Origin: Vulcanimicrobiota bacterium
GTDB lineage: Bacteria; Vulcanimicrobiota; Vulcanimicrobiia; Vulcanimicrobiales; Vulcanimicrobiaceae
Assembly: GCA_030040695.1 (NCBI GenBank)
Contig: JASHTE010000240.1
Span: 1-5,961 of the forward strand
DNA length: 5,961 bases
Direction: 5' to 3'
Of the stretch, positions 1 through 5,961 are shown one piece after another. Positions within the stretch are counted from its first letter, which is position 1. Each line of letters opens with the position of its first letter. The notes under the pieces were generated by a model. The model searched no databases and was not told the DNA's origin. It saw only the letters and a program-made list of their open reading frames with translations. A program made the translations under genes and the position numbers.

Positions 1-2
1 AC

Positions 3-1220
3 ATCATCCATCTCGTGCTCGCGCGCTTGCCGGACGCACCGGAGGGTACGCGCGGCATCTCGATGTTCATCGTGCCGAAGTTCATCGTCAAGGACGACGG
101 TACGCTCGGCGAGCGCAACGACGTCTACTGCTCGGGCATCGAGCACAAGCTCGGCATCAACGCGAACCCGACCTGCACGCTCGTGTACGGAGAGAAAGGT
201 ACAGGCGCGATCGGCTATCTCGTCGGCGAGCCGAACAAGGGCCTCGAGAATATGTTCATCATGATGAATGCGGCCCGTTTCTCGGTCGGCGTACAAGCAC
301 TAGGGCTCGCGGACCGCGCCTATCAGTCGGCGCTCGAGTACGCGAAGGAGCGCATCCAAGGACGCGACATCAACCCGATGGCGAAGGACAAGTCGCCGAA
401 GCCGATCATCGAGCACCCCGATGTGCGGCGCATGTTGATGTGGATGAAGGCGGGCGTCGAGGCGATGCGCGCGCTTGCGTTCGTTACGGCGAGCTCGCTC
501 GACATCGCAGCGCGTCATCCCGATGAGAAGACGCGCAAGGAGCACCGAGCGTTCGTCGAGCTCATGATTCCGATTGTGAAAGGATGGTCGACGGAGAGCG
601 CGGTCGACATGTGCTCGACGGCGCTGCAGGTGTTCGGCGGGATGGGCTACATCGAAGAGACCGGCATTGCGCAGCAGTACCGCGACGTGCGCATCACGCC
701 GATCTACGAGGGCACGACCGGAATTCAGGCGATGGACTTGGTCGGCCGCAAGTTGCTTCGCGACATGGGAAGCACCGCGACCGCCCTCATCAAGCGGATG
801 AAGACGTTCTCGGGGGAGCTCGCCGCCGAGAAAGATGAGAATCTGCGCGCAATCGCGACAGTCCTCGGACAAGGCATCGACGCGCTTGCCGACGTGTCGC
901 AGTGGATCGGCATGAGCGCGATGAGCGACCTCAACAAGGCCTTCGCGTGCTCGGTTCCATATTTGAAGCTTTGGGGCGTCGTCGCCGGAGGCTGGCAGAT
1001 GGCACGCGCCGCAAAGGTTGCGGTAGGGCATCTCGCTTCAGCAGACGGTGAAAGTGAGTTCTACAAGGCGAAGCTCTCCACCGCACGTTTCTACGTGGAT
1101 CACGTCCTGTCACAGGCATTCTGGTACCGCCATCAAATCAAAGAGGGCGCCCCTGAGGTGATGGCGCTACGAGTCGAACAGTTCGACCTCGACCGCAAAG
1201 CTCTGGTGACAACGACATGA
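3..1220 (+). CDS. Acyl-CoA dehydrogenase, long DmdC-like type with extra C-terminal domain (5' partial)
   Basis: This FAD enzyme makes the alpha,beta double bond in an acyl-CoA, the first step of beta-oxidation, and passes electrons to an electron-transfer flavoprotein. The reading frame is already open at the left edge (IIHLVLARLPDAPEGTRGIS), so the N-terminus lies outside. The GTG at 15 is internal. About 405 residues are visible; relatives are near 600. In order there are the end of the beta domain (to about residue 85), the helical C-terminal domain with FGGMGYIEETG and then IYEGTTGIQ, and about 150 further residues matching the extra C-terminal domain of this subfamily. The glutamate of YEGT (nt 708-710) aligns with the catalytic base of medium-chain acyl-CoA dehydrogenase. 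That subfamily includes methylmercaptopropionyl-CoA and general acyl-CoA dehydrogenases, so chain length and substrate are open. The next gene starts 10 nt downstream, which implies an operon. Confidence 0.95.
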   Translation: MIHLVLARLPDAPEGTRGISMFIVPKFIVKDDGTLGERNDVYCSGIEHKLGINANPTCTLVYGEKGTGAIGYLVGEPNKGLENMFIMMNAARFSVGVQALGLADRAYQSALEYAKERIQGRDINPMAKDKSPKPIIEHPDVRRMLMWMKAGVEAMRALAFVTASSLDIAARHPDEKTRKEHRAFVELMIPIVKGWSTESAVDMCSTALQVFGGMGYIEETGIAQQYRDVRITPIYEGTTGIQAMDLVGRKLLRDMGSTATALIKRMKTFSGELAAEKDENLRAIATVLGQGIDALADVSQWIGMSAMSDLNKAFACSVPYLKLWGVVAGGWQMARAAKVAVGHLASADGESEFYKAKLSTARFYVDHVLSQAFWYRHQIKEGAPEVMALRVEQFDLDRKALVTTT

Positions 1221-1230
1221 CGACGCAGCA

Positions 1231-3387
1231 ATGATCGAGACGAAAGACTCCAACGGCGTCCGCGTCATCACGCTGGATAATCCGCCCGTCAACGCACTCT
1301 CCTTCGCGCTCTGCGCCCAGTTGCTGCCTCTGATCGAGGCCGCCGACGGGGGTCGCGCGGTCGACGCCGTGGTTTTTACCGGCGCAAATGGGATCTTCTC
1401 GGGCGGCGCCGACGTGAACGACTTCACGACGGAGCCCGGCCCGGAGACGAAGACGATTCGTGACGTGATTGCCGCCGTCGAGGGGAGCAGCAAGGTTTTC
1501 GTCGTCGCGATCGACGGCAACGCCCTCGGCGGCGCCTTCGAGCTCTCGCTCGTGTGCGATTATCGCATTGCAACGAAGCGTTCGCGGCTTTCCTTTCCGG
1601 AGATTCAGCTCGGGCTCTTGCCCGGGGCCGGCGGAACGCAACGTTTGCCGCGTCTCGTCGACGTGCAAGAGGCGCTGCAGATCATGCTCAAGGCGGTGCG
1701 CATTCCCGCCGAGGAGGCGCTGGCAAAGGGTATTCTCGATGAGATCGTCGACGGCGACGTCGTCGAAGCGGCGATAGCGCTCGCACACCGCAGCGAAGGC
1801 GCGAAACGACGCCTCTCCGAGCGTCGAGCGATTCTTCCGAAGGGCGTCGTTCCACAGGCGTTGCCCTTCCTCGTTTCGCAAGCGCACAAGATGGTGCCGC
1901 CGGAAGAGAGCGGCGGATACGCCGCACACAAGCTTATCGACGCGGTCGAGGCGGCGGTGACGTTGCCCTTCAAGTACGGTCTCGCCCATGAATATCGTCT
2001 CTTCGATGAGCTCGTTCGCTCGAAGCCGTCGCTCGCGCTGCGGCACGTTTTCTTCGCCGAACGCGCACTGAGCAAGATTCCCGGTCTTGCGGAAGCAGAA
2101 CCGCGCACCGTTGCCAAAGCGGGCGTCATCGGGGGTGGAACGATGGGAACCGGCATCGCGATCTGCTTCGCGGACGCGGGCATCCCGGTGATCGTGGTCG
2201 AGCCCGTTGACGCGCAGGTGGAACGCGCGAAGCAGACGATCTTCGGCATGTACGCGCACCAAGTGCAGCGCGGCCGCTTGACGCAGGAAGAGGCGTGGAA
2301 GCGCGGGCAGTCGATCGTCTTCACTGCAGAGTATGGCGAACTCGCCGATTGCGACCTCGTCGTCGAAGCCGTCTTCGAATCGATGGACGTGAAGCGAGAG
2401 GTCTTTACGAAGCTCGACAGCGTCGTGAAAACGAGCGCTATTCTCGCGACGAACACTTCGACGCTCGACATCGACGAGATTGCCGCTGCGACAAGGCGTC
2501 CGGCGCAGGTTCTCGGGATGCATTTCTTCGCTCCCGCAAACATCATGAAACTGCTCGAGGTCGTGCGTGGCAAATCGAGCTCGCTCGATGCCATCGCAAC
2601 CGCGTTTGCCGTCGGGAAGAGCATGCGCAAGGTCACGGTGCTCTCGGGCAACGCCTTCGGGTTCATCGGGAATCGCATGCTGCTCGATTACGTGCGCGAG
2701 GCGCTCTACATGGCGGAGGAGGGGCTTCCGCCCTACCGCATCGATGCGGCGATGAAAGGTTTCGGCTTTCCGATGGGGCCGTTCGCGATGTTCGACCTCT
2801 CCGGGGTCGATGTCGCCTGGCACATTGCCCAAGCGCGTCCCGATCTCGGGTCGGGGCGAACGAAGGTCGTGCAACGCCTCTACGAGATGAAGCGCTTCGG
2901 CCAGAAGACCGGCGCCGGCTACTATCGGTACGACAAGAGTGTCGGCAGCGGACGCGAGCCGATTCGCGACGAGTCGGTGGAGAAGCTCTTCGCCGAGGAA
3001 GCGCAGCGCGCGGGCATCACTCAGCACCCAAACGTCTCCGACGCGGAAGTCGTGCGCCGCTGCACCTATGCCTTGATCAACGCAGGCGCGGCCTTGCTCG
3101 AGGAGGGCATCGCGCTGCGGCCCGGCGACATCGACATCGTCTACGTCTACGGTTACGGCTTCCCGCCGTACCATGGCGGGCCTATGTGGTATGCCGACGA
3201 GAGCGGTGTGAAAAACGTCTACGAGACGATCCTTCGTTTCCGCGAGGAGCTCGGCGATCGCTGGCAACCCTCGCGCTTGCTGAAGGAAATCGCCGAACGA
3301 GGCGGCGACTTCGCGACTGCCAGGTTGAGCGAAGCGAGTGTTAGCGACCGGAGTCGAACCACCGAGGCTGTCGCCTCTCATGCGTGA
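1231..3387 (+). CDS. fadB: Bifunctional enoyl-CoA hydratase / 3-hydroxyacyl-CoA dehydrogenase (FadB/FadJ type)
   Basis: The 718-aa fusion performs beta-oxidation steps two and three: hydration of enoyl-CoA, then NAD-dependent oxidation of 3-hydroxyacyl-CoA. Residues 1-190 are a crotonase domain, with oxyanion-hole motif SGGAD (57-61), GGAFELS (100-106) and [17 protein letters not shown] (122-138). E104 and E124 match the two catalytic glutamates of FadB. Residues about 297-475 are the Rossmann domain, with GGGTMG (301-306), NTST (408-411) and the catalytic pair H431/E443 in [17 protein letters not shown]. Two C-terminal helical domains follow: FGFIGNRM (476-483) onward, and about 600-695 with [14 protein letters not shown]. 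Length matches FadJ and peroxisomal EHHADH. ATG 1231 gives the family's usual N-terminus but has no clear Shine-Dalgarno, so reinitiation after the dehydrogenase stop (1218-1220) is likely. Residues 699-718 are a non-family tail encoded partly by a repeat. The fadB symbol marks the type; fadJ is equally possible. Confidence 0.96.
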   Translation: MIETKDSNGVRVITLDNPPVNALSFALCAQLLPLIEAADGGRAVDAVVFTGANGIFSGGADVNDFTTEPGPETKTIRDVIAAVEGSSKVFVVAIDGNALGGAFELSLVCDYRIATKRSRLSFPEIQLGLLPGAGGTQRLPRLVDVQEALQIMLKAVRIPAEEALAKGILDEIVDGDVVEAAIALAHRSEGAKRRLSERRAILPKGVVPQALPFLVSQAHKMVPPEESGGYAAHKLIDAVEAAVTLPFKYGLAHEYRLFDELVRSKPSLALRHVFFAERALSKIPGLAEAEPRTVAKAGVIGGGTMGTGIAICFADAGIPVIVVEPVDAQVERAKQTIFGMYAHQVQRGRLTQEEAWKRGQSIVFTAEYGELADCDLVVEAVFESMDVKREVFTKLDSVVKTSAILATNTSTLDIDEIAAATRRPAQVLGMHFFAPANIMKLLEVVRGKSSSLDAIATAFAVGKSMRKVTVLSGNAFGFIGNRMLLDYVREALYMAEEGLPPYRIDAAMKGFGFPMGPFAMFDLSGVDVAWHIAQARPDLGSGRTKVVQRLYEMKRFGQKTGAGYYRYDKSVGSGREPIRDESVEKLFAEEAQRAGITQHPNVSDAEVVRRCTYALINAGAALLEEGIALRPGDIDIVYVYGYGFPPYHGGPMWYADESGVKNVYETILRFREELGDRWQPSRLLKEIAERGGDFATARLSEASVSDRSRTTEAVASHA
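3326..3363. repeat. REP-like repeat copy embedded in the hydratase/dehydrogenase 3' end
   Basis: This stretch reads TGAGCGAAGCG, 13 bases, GGAGTCGAA, then CCACC. It matches the intergenic copy at 4614-4651 (TGAGCGGAGCG, 10 bases, GGAGTCGAA, GGACCACC). The two blocks agree at 10 of 11 and 9 of 9 positions, with a shorter spacer in the other copy. A GGCGACTTC word also precedes both copies, 13 nt ahead here and 16 nt there. Here the repeat is translated as residues 699-711 ([13 protein letters not shown]). That it belongs to a dispersed family is inferred from two copies in this window and from general familiarity with such elements. Confidence 0.55.
3364..3377 (+). promoter_or_regulatory. Small hairpin over the possible thiolase ribosome-binding site
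   Basis: GAGGC (3364-3368) and GCCTC (3373-3377) form a perfect 5-bp stem around a TGTC loop. It ends two bases before the thiolase ATG at 3380. The GAGG in the left arm is the only Shine-Dalgarno-like word nearby, although at 12 nt it is far from the start. Ribosomes finishing the upstream gene would melt the stem, which suggests translational coupling. This is inference from position, and a 5-bp stem can arise by chance in GC-rich DNA. Confidence 0.3.
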
Positions 3388-4567
3388 AGCCGCGATCGTC
3401 TCCGCTGCACGCACGCCGATCGGACGTGCCTTTCGCGGAGCGTTCAATCAAACACCGGGTGCGACGATGGCGGGCCACGTCATTCGCAGTGCAGTCGAGC
3501 GCGCCAAGGTCGATCCAGCGGAAGTCGAAGATGTGGTCGTGGGGGTCGGCCTGCCCGAGGGCGCGACCGGCAACAATCTCGGCCGCACCTCCGCGCTCCG
3601 CGCCGGGCTACCGGTGCAGGTCGGCGGACAGGTCGTCAGCCGCTTCTGTGCCTCAGGCCTAAACGCGGTTGCCGCGGCGGCGCAGCGTATCATCGTCGAT
3701 GGCGCGAGTGTGATGATCGCGGGTGGCTGCGAATCGATCTCCATGGTACAGAACACCATGAACATGGTCGGATTCGACGAGGAGTGGCTCTTGCGCCACA
3801 CGCCGGACATCTACATGCCGATGCTCTATACTGCAGATTTCGTTGCGAAGAAGTACAACGTGACGCGCGAGATGCAAGATGCATACGCCTTGCAAAGCCA
3901 ACAGCGCACCGCAGCCGCGCAGCAGGCGGGAAGATTCGACGCCGAGATCGATCCGATGCCGTCGTGGAAGCTCGTCGAGGAGAAGGAGAGCGGCACCGTG
4001 CGTGAGGAGCAGGTGACGCTGCGCAAAGACGAAGGCAATCGTCCCGAGACGACGCTCGAAGCACTCGCCGGCCTGAAGGGCGCGGTTCCGGGCGTCGCGG
4101 ACACCTCGATCACCGCTGGAAACTCATCGCAGCTTTCCGACGGCGCCGCTGCGGTCGTGCTCATGGACGCAGCCCTTGCCGAGAAGCGCAATCTCGAGCC
4201 GCTCGGTTTCTACCGCGGTATGGTAATCGCCGGTGTCGAGCCGGACGAGATGGGGATCGCACCGGTCTTCGCGGTTCCTAAGCTCCTCGAACGGTTCAAC
4301 CTCAAGATGGATGACATCGACCTTTGGGAACTCAACGAGGCCTTCGCCGTACAGACGGTCTACTGTCGTGATCGCCTCGGAATCCCCAACGAGATCTTCA
4401 ACGTCGACGGCGGGTCGATCTCGATCGGCCATCCGTACGGAATGACCGGCGCCCGCATGACGATGCACGCACTCATCGAAGGCAAGCGCCGCGGCGCGAA
4501 GCGCGTCGTCGTAACGATGTGCATCGGCGGCGGAATGGGCGCCGCAGGCCTCTTCGAAGTCGCCTAA
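3380..4567 (+). CDS. fadA: 3-ketoacyl-CoA thiolase (acetyl-CoA C-acyltransferase)
   Basis: This enzyme carries out the last beta-oxidation step: CoA-dependent cleavage of 3-ketoacyl-CoA to acetyl-CoA and a shortened acyl-CoA. At 395 aa it has normal thiolase length. The N-terminal domain opens with [19 protein letters not shown] and carries the nucleophile C90 in [11 protein letters not shown]. The C-terminal half shows [13 protein letters not shown] (245-257), ELNEAFAVQ (317-325), H351 in [16 protein letters not shown], and C381 in [15 protein letters not shown], the base and second cysteine of the active site. The frame stays open upstream to GTG 3338, but that would add 14 residues encoded by a repeat. 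ATG 3380 places the conserved start at residue 1 and overlaps the upstream stop by 8 nt, typical of coupled genes. The pairing with a FadB-type enzyme favours degradative over biosynthetic thiolase. The symbol denotes type; fadI is possible. Confidence 0.96.
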   Translation: MREAAIVSAARTPIGRAFRGAFNQTPGATMAGHVIRSAVERAKVDPAEVEDVVVGVGLPEGATGNNLGRTSALRAGLPVQVGGQVVSRFCASGLNAVAAAAQRIIVDGASVMIAGGCESISMVQNTMNMVGFDEEWLLRHTPDIYMPMLYTADFVAKKYNVTREMQDAYALQSQQRTAAAQQAGRFDAEIDPMPSWKLVEEKESGTVREEQVTLRKDEGNRPETTLEALAGLKGAVPGVADTSITAGNSSQLSDGAAAVVLMDAALAEKRNLEPLGFYRGMVIAGVEPDEMGIAPVFAVPKLLERFNLKMDDIDLWELNEAFAVQTVYCRDRLGIPNEIFNVDGGSISIGHPYGMTGARMTMHALIEGKRRGAKRVVVTMCIGGGMGAAGLFEVA

Positions 4568-4597
4568 CGCCCTCTCGCAAAAGTTGTAGGCGACTTC
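4556..4597. terminator. 11-bp perfect inverted repeat straddling the thiolase stop codon
   Basis: GAAGTCGCCTA (4556-4566) is perfectly complementary to TAGGCGACTTC (4587-4597), with a 20-nt loop between. The left arm contains the last codons and the first two bases of the TAA stop. No T-run follows on either strand, so this is not a standard intrinsic terminator. It lies between convergent genes, where a bidirectional transcript end or an mRNA-stabilising 3' hairpin would make sense. Function is inferred; the symmetry is seen directly. Confidence 0.35.
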
Positions 4598-4605
4598 TCA
4601 TTCGT

Positions 4606-4651
4606 TGTCATCCTGAGCGGAGCGCCGTAGGCGCGGAGTCGAAGGACCACC
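4606..4651. repeat. REP-like intergenic repeat (TGTCATCCTGAGCGGAGCG type)
   Basis: The non-coding gap between the convergent thiolase and Uma2 genes holds TGTCATCCTGAGCGGAGCG, a short perfect hairpin GCGCC-GTA-GGCGC (4622-4634), then GGAGTCGAAGGACCACC. Outer TCCT (4611-4614) and AGGA (4643-4646) can also pair, giving an imperfect cruciform. Short intergenic elements of this look are scattered in many environmental bacterial genomes. A diverged partner sits at 3326-3363. No transposase or target-site duplication was found. Confidence 0.6.
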
Positions 4652-4685
4652 TCGCGGCGCCAACTCGGCATTGAGGCCGTGTCTC

Positions 4686-5270
4686 TCATATGGGAATGAA
4701 ATCGCCGACTTTCAGCATAATGTCGGGAAAGGCGAGCGGCGCGACGCTCTCGCCGCCGCGGATGATGCGCGATTCTGAATAAACGCTGCCCTCAGGTTTC
4801 GCGTAGATTTCGACGACGTTATCGCGGAGGTTGACGATCCAGTACTCGGCGATGCCCGCTCGTGCGTAGATCGGGAGTTTGATCTTTCGGTCGATCGGTA
4901 ACGTGGAATCCGAAACTTCGATGAGGAGGTGCACGTCGCTCGCGAGCGGCCGGCGCGTCGCGTAGAAGTCCTCTCGTTCTTGCACGAGCGTAATGTCCGG
5001 CTCGGGCATTGAGTCCGGCGGAAGAGCGACCGGGCCCTGCGGCAGGAGGATCGCTCGTGTGCCCAGTGCGATGACGAGGAACCGAGTCAGCCGTGCCACG
5101 CACGAAGCGTGGCGCTCTCCCTGGACCATTTTTTTGACGATCTCCCCGGCAAGCAGCTCGACGCGATCGTCGCCGTCCAGGATTCCCTGCTTGATCATCG
5201 CCTCGTACTCCTCAAGGGAGAAGCGGCGATGCGCGAGTTCTGGGGCCATCCTTGGGACGTTCGACGCCAC
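4686..5270 (-). CDS. Uma2-family (DUF820) putative PD-(D/E)XK endonuclease
   Basis: This is a compact 194-aa protein of the Uma2 family, which has the restriction-endonuclease fold; its biological role is not established. The sequence shows RRFSLEEYEAM (15-25), DDRVELLAGEIVKKM (34-48), the PEPD motif ending in D92, LLIEVSDSTL (115-124) with E118, lysines K129 and K131 in DRKIKLPIYA, and EYWIVNL (142-148). D92, E118 and one of the lysines are the likely catalytic triad. The start is a choice among ATG 5285, ATG 5276, GTG 5270 and ATG 5249. Only GTG 5270 has a well-placed Shine-Dalgarno (AGGAG, 7 nt upstream). Conserved sequence begins after all four, so the core does not depend on this. The gene converges on the thiolase and diverges from the lipoprotein gene; no methylase or toxin-antitoxin partner is visible. 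An A7 run occurs at codons 46-48. Confidence 0.88.
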   Translation of the reverse strand: MASNVPRMAPELAHRRFSLEEYEAMIKQGILDGDDRVELLAGEIVKKMVQGERHASCVARLTRFLVIALGTRAILLPQGPVALPPDSMPEPDITLVQEREDFYATRRPLASDVHLLIEVSDSTLPIDRKIKLPIYARAGIAEYWIVNLRDNVVEIYAKPEGSVYSESRIIRGGESVAPLAFPDIMLKVGDFIPI

Positions 5271-5277
5271 GCGCATG

Positions 5278-5282
5278 CTCCT
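5278..5282 (-). promoter_or_regulatory. Shine-Dalgarno AGGAG supporting the GTG start of the Uma2 gene
   Basis: On the minus strand AGGAG ends 7 nt before GTG 5270-5268. It lies inside the longer frame that would start at ATG 5285 and only one base before ATG 5276, which is too close to serve it. It therefore decides in favour of the GTG start. Confidence 0.5.
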
Positions 5283-5327
5283 CATTCACGCGCAGCGCTT
5301 GAACTAACAAGGGCGGTCGATGGCTGC

Positions 5328-5335
5328 GGAGAAGG
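5328..5335 (+). promoter_or_regulatory. Shine-Dalgarno-like GGAGAAGG ahead of the lipoprotein GTG
   Basis: GGAGAAGG ends 9 nt before GTG 5345. No ATG, GTG or TTG occurs in the same frame between the upstream stop (5300-5302) and this GTG. The site and the first available start codon therefore agree. No convincing -35/-10 pair was found in the short divergent gap. Confidence 0.5.
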
Positions 5336-5344
5336 CGCCGCGCA

Positions 5345-5961
5345 GTGGAAGCAGCGCGCTCGTCGACAGTTCTCGCCCTCGCACTCGCGGCTGCAGCGTG
5401 CACGCAGACGCAGCACCCACCGCCTATGCTCGGACGCATGACGCCTGGACCGACGCAGGCGACTTCGGGAACACCAGTCTACGTTGGTAATCCGGCGACA
5501 TCGGTGCGCATCGAGACGCGCGTTCTCGGATTTAGTCCGGATGGATATGCGCGCTGGCTGGCGATCGCGCACTTCCTCGATGCGCACGGCAGGCCAACGC
5601 TCATTCTTGCGAACAGCAATCTGAATTGGATCCCGTCGGTGGGCGTCTCGCAGTGGCAGAACCGCATGCGCTACGCGCAACCCTCAGCAATCGTCTCGAC
5701 CGACCGCGACGGACCGATCACGCTCACCGTGCAGCCGACGCTCCCGAAGCTAGCGGCTGTGGTCGTGCGAACGGACACGCGCGACTGGCGTATGGCGCGC
5801 GTCGTGGCCGGCGCCGTCGGACCGCACCTCGTCCAGATCGGATGGTTTCCCTACTCGGCACGGCCGGTGGCCATCGCGCGCATCGATTCGCGTGGAGCGC
5901 GTGCGCAGCTCGCGCAGGCACCGGGCGGATCGACCTACTACGATCCGAGCGTGCAGCCGGG
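5345..5961 (+). CDS. Putative lipoprotein of unknown family (3' partial)
   Basis: The frame runs without a stop from after the TGA at 5300-5302 to the right edge. From GTG 5345 it gives 205 complete codons. Residues 1-19 look like a lipoprotein signal peptide: one early arginine (R5), a hydrophobic core VLALALAAAA, then C19 in an AAAC lipobox. The usual -3 leucine is replaced by alanine. A proline- and threonine-rich linker follows (20-53). Residues 54-205 are beta-prone with little helix, including RVLGFSPDGYARWLAIAHF, FLDAHGRP, STDRDGPITLTV and VQIGWFPYSARPV. The FLDAHGRP…DGPITLTV spacing recalls Ig-like modules in secreted glycosidases and invasins, but this is weak and no family is claimed. 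Codons keep G/C at third positions like the neighbouring genes. The product is probably membrane-anchored and exported. A later start at ATG 5426 would lose the signal peptide. Confidence 0.72.
   Translation, partial: MEAARSSTVLALALAAAACTQTQHPPPMLGRMTPGPTQATSGTPVYVGNPATSVRIETRVLGFSPDGYARWLAIAHFLDAHGRPTLILANSNLNWIPSVGVSQWQNRMRYAQPSAIVSTDRDGPITLTVQPTLPKLAAVVVRTDTRDWRMARVVAGAVGPHLVQIGWFPYSARPVAIARIDSRGARAQLAQAPGGSTYYDPSVQP

Noticed and set aside
2295..3344. A 349-codon plus-strand frame overlapping the same gene, and a 357-codon minus-strand frame at 1605-2678
   Set aside because: Both are low-complexity (Arg- or Ser-rich) shadows of the real frame without motifs or ribosome-binding sites.
3349..3363. 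tRNA T-arm-like GGTTCGACTCC on the minus strand
   Set aside because: The flanking bases do not form a T stem, and no acceptor, anticodon or D arm can be built around it. It is part of the repeat copy.
3338..3379. Upstream GTG as the thiolase start
   Set aside because: It adds 14 residues encoded by the repeat, ahead of a conserved thiolase N-terminus that begins exactly at ATG 3380.
1138..3447. A 769-codon open frame on the minus strand, antisense to the hydratase/dehydrogenase gene
   Set aside because: The translation is rich in Arg and His with no recognisable domain, and the opposite strand has an unmistakable enzyme with all catalytic motifs. Long antisense frames are expected from strong G/C third-position bias.
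5271..5344. Divergent promoter between the Uma2 and lipoprotein genes, including TTGAAC at 5299-5304
   Set aside because: A -35-like word is present, but no acceptable -10 lies at 16-18 nt spacing, so no promoter is called.
5320..5490. Small frame from ATG 5320 overlapping the lipoprotein start
   Set aside because: It ends after 56 codons, shows no motif, and conflicts with the frame that has a signal peptide, lipobox and continuous coding to the edge.
5282..5680. Minus-strand 132-codon frame over the lipoprotein region
   Set aside because: Arg-rich composition without motifs; antisense to the better-supported plus-strand frame.

Overview
The window is GC-rich (roughly 60% by eye) bacterial DNA with densely packed genes. 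It holds a catabolic operon on the left, then a convergent small gene and a divergent secreted-protein gene on the right. The lineage cannot be fixed from the sequence alone. The gene content and a dispersed-repeat type (core TGAGCGRAGCG…GGAGTCGAA…ACCACC) would fit an environmental, non-enterobacterial phylum, but that is inference.

Positions 1-4567 (+ strand) carry three co-directional genes for fatty acid beta-oxidation. The first is the C-terminal two thirds of a long acyl-CoA dehydrogenase, cut by the left edge. The second is a fused enoyl-CoA hydratase/3-hydroxyacyl-CoA dehydrogenase of 718 aa. The third is a 395-aa 3-ketoacyl-CoA thiolase. Together they provide all four steps of one cycle: oxidation, hydration, second oxidation and thiolysis. 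The genes are 10 nt apart and then overlap by 8 nt, so they very probably form one transcript with translational coupling. All expected catalytic residues are visible, so the enzymes look functional.

Positions 4568-4685 form a short convergent intergenic region. An 11-bp perfect inverted repeat straddles the thiolase stop codon, and a REP-like repeat follows it. A diverged relative of the same repeat lies inside the 3' end of the hydratase/dehydrogenase gene and encodes its C-terminal tail.

Positions 4686-5270 (- strand) encode a stand-alone Uma2-family (DUF820) putative PD-(D/E)XK nuclease.

From 5345 to the right edge (+ strand) runs an open frame without a stop. It begins with a lipoprotein signal peptide and continues as a beta-rich protein I cannot assign to a family.

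No tRNA, rRNA, CRISPR array, insertion sequence or prophage feature was seen. No complete new biological system is evident. The points most worth checking are the repeat-derived protein tail, the structures around the thiolase start and stop, and the uncharacterised lipoprotein.
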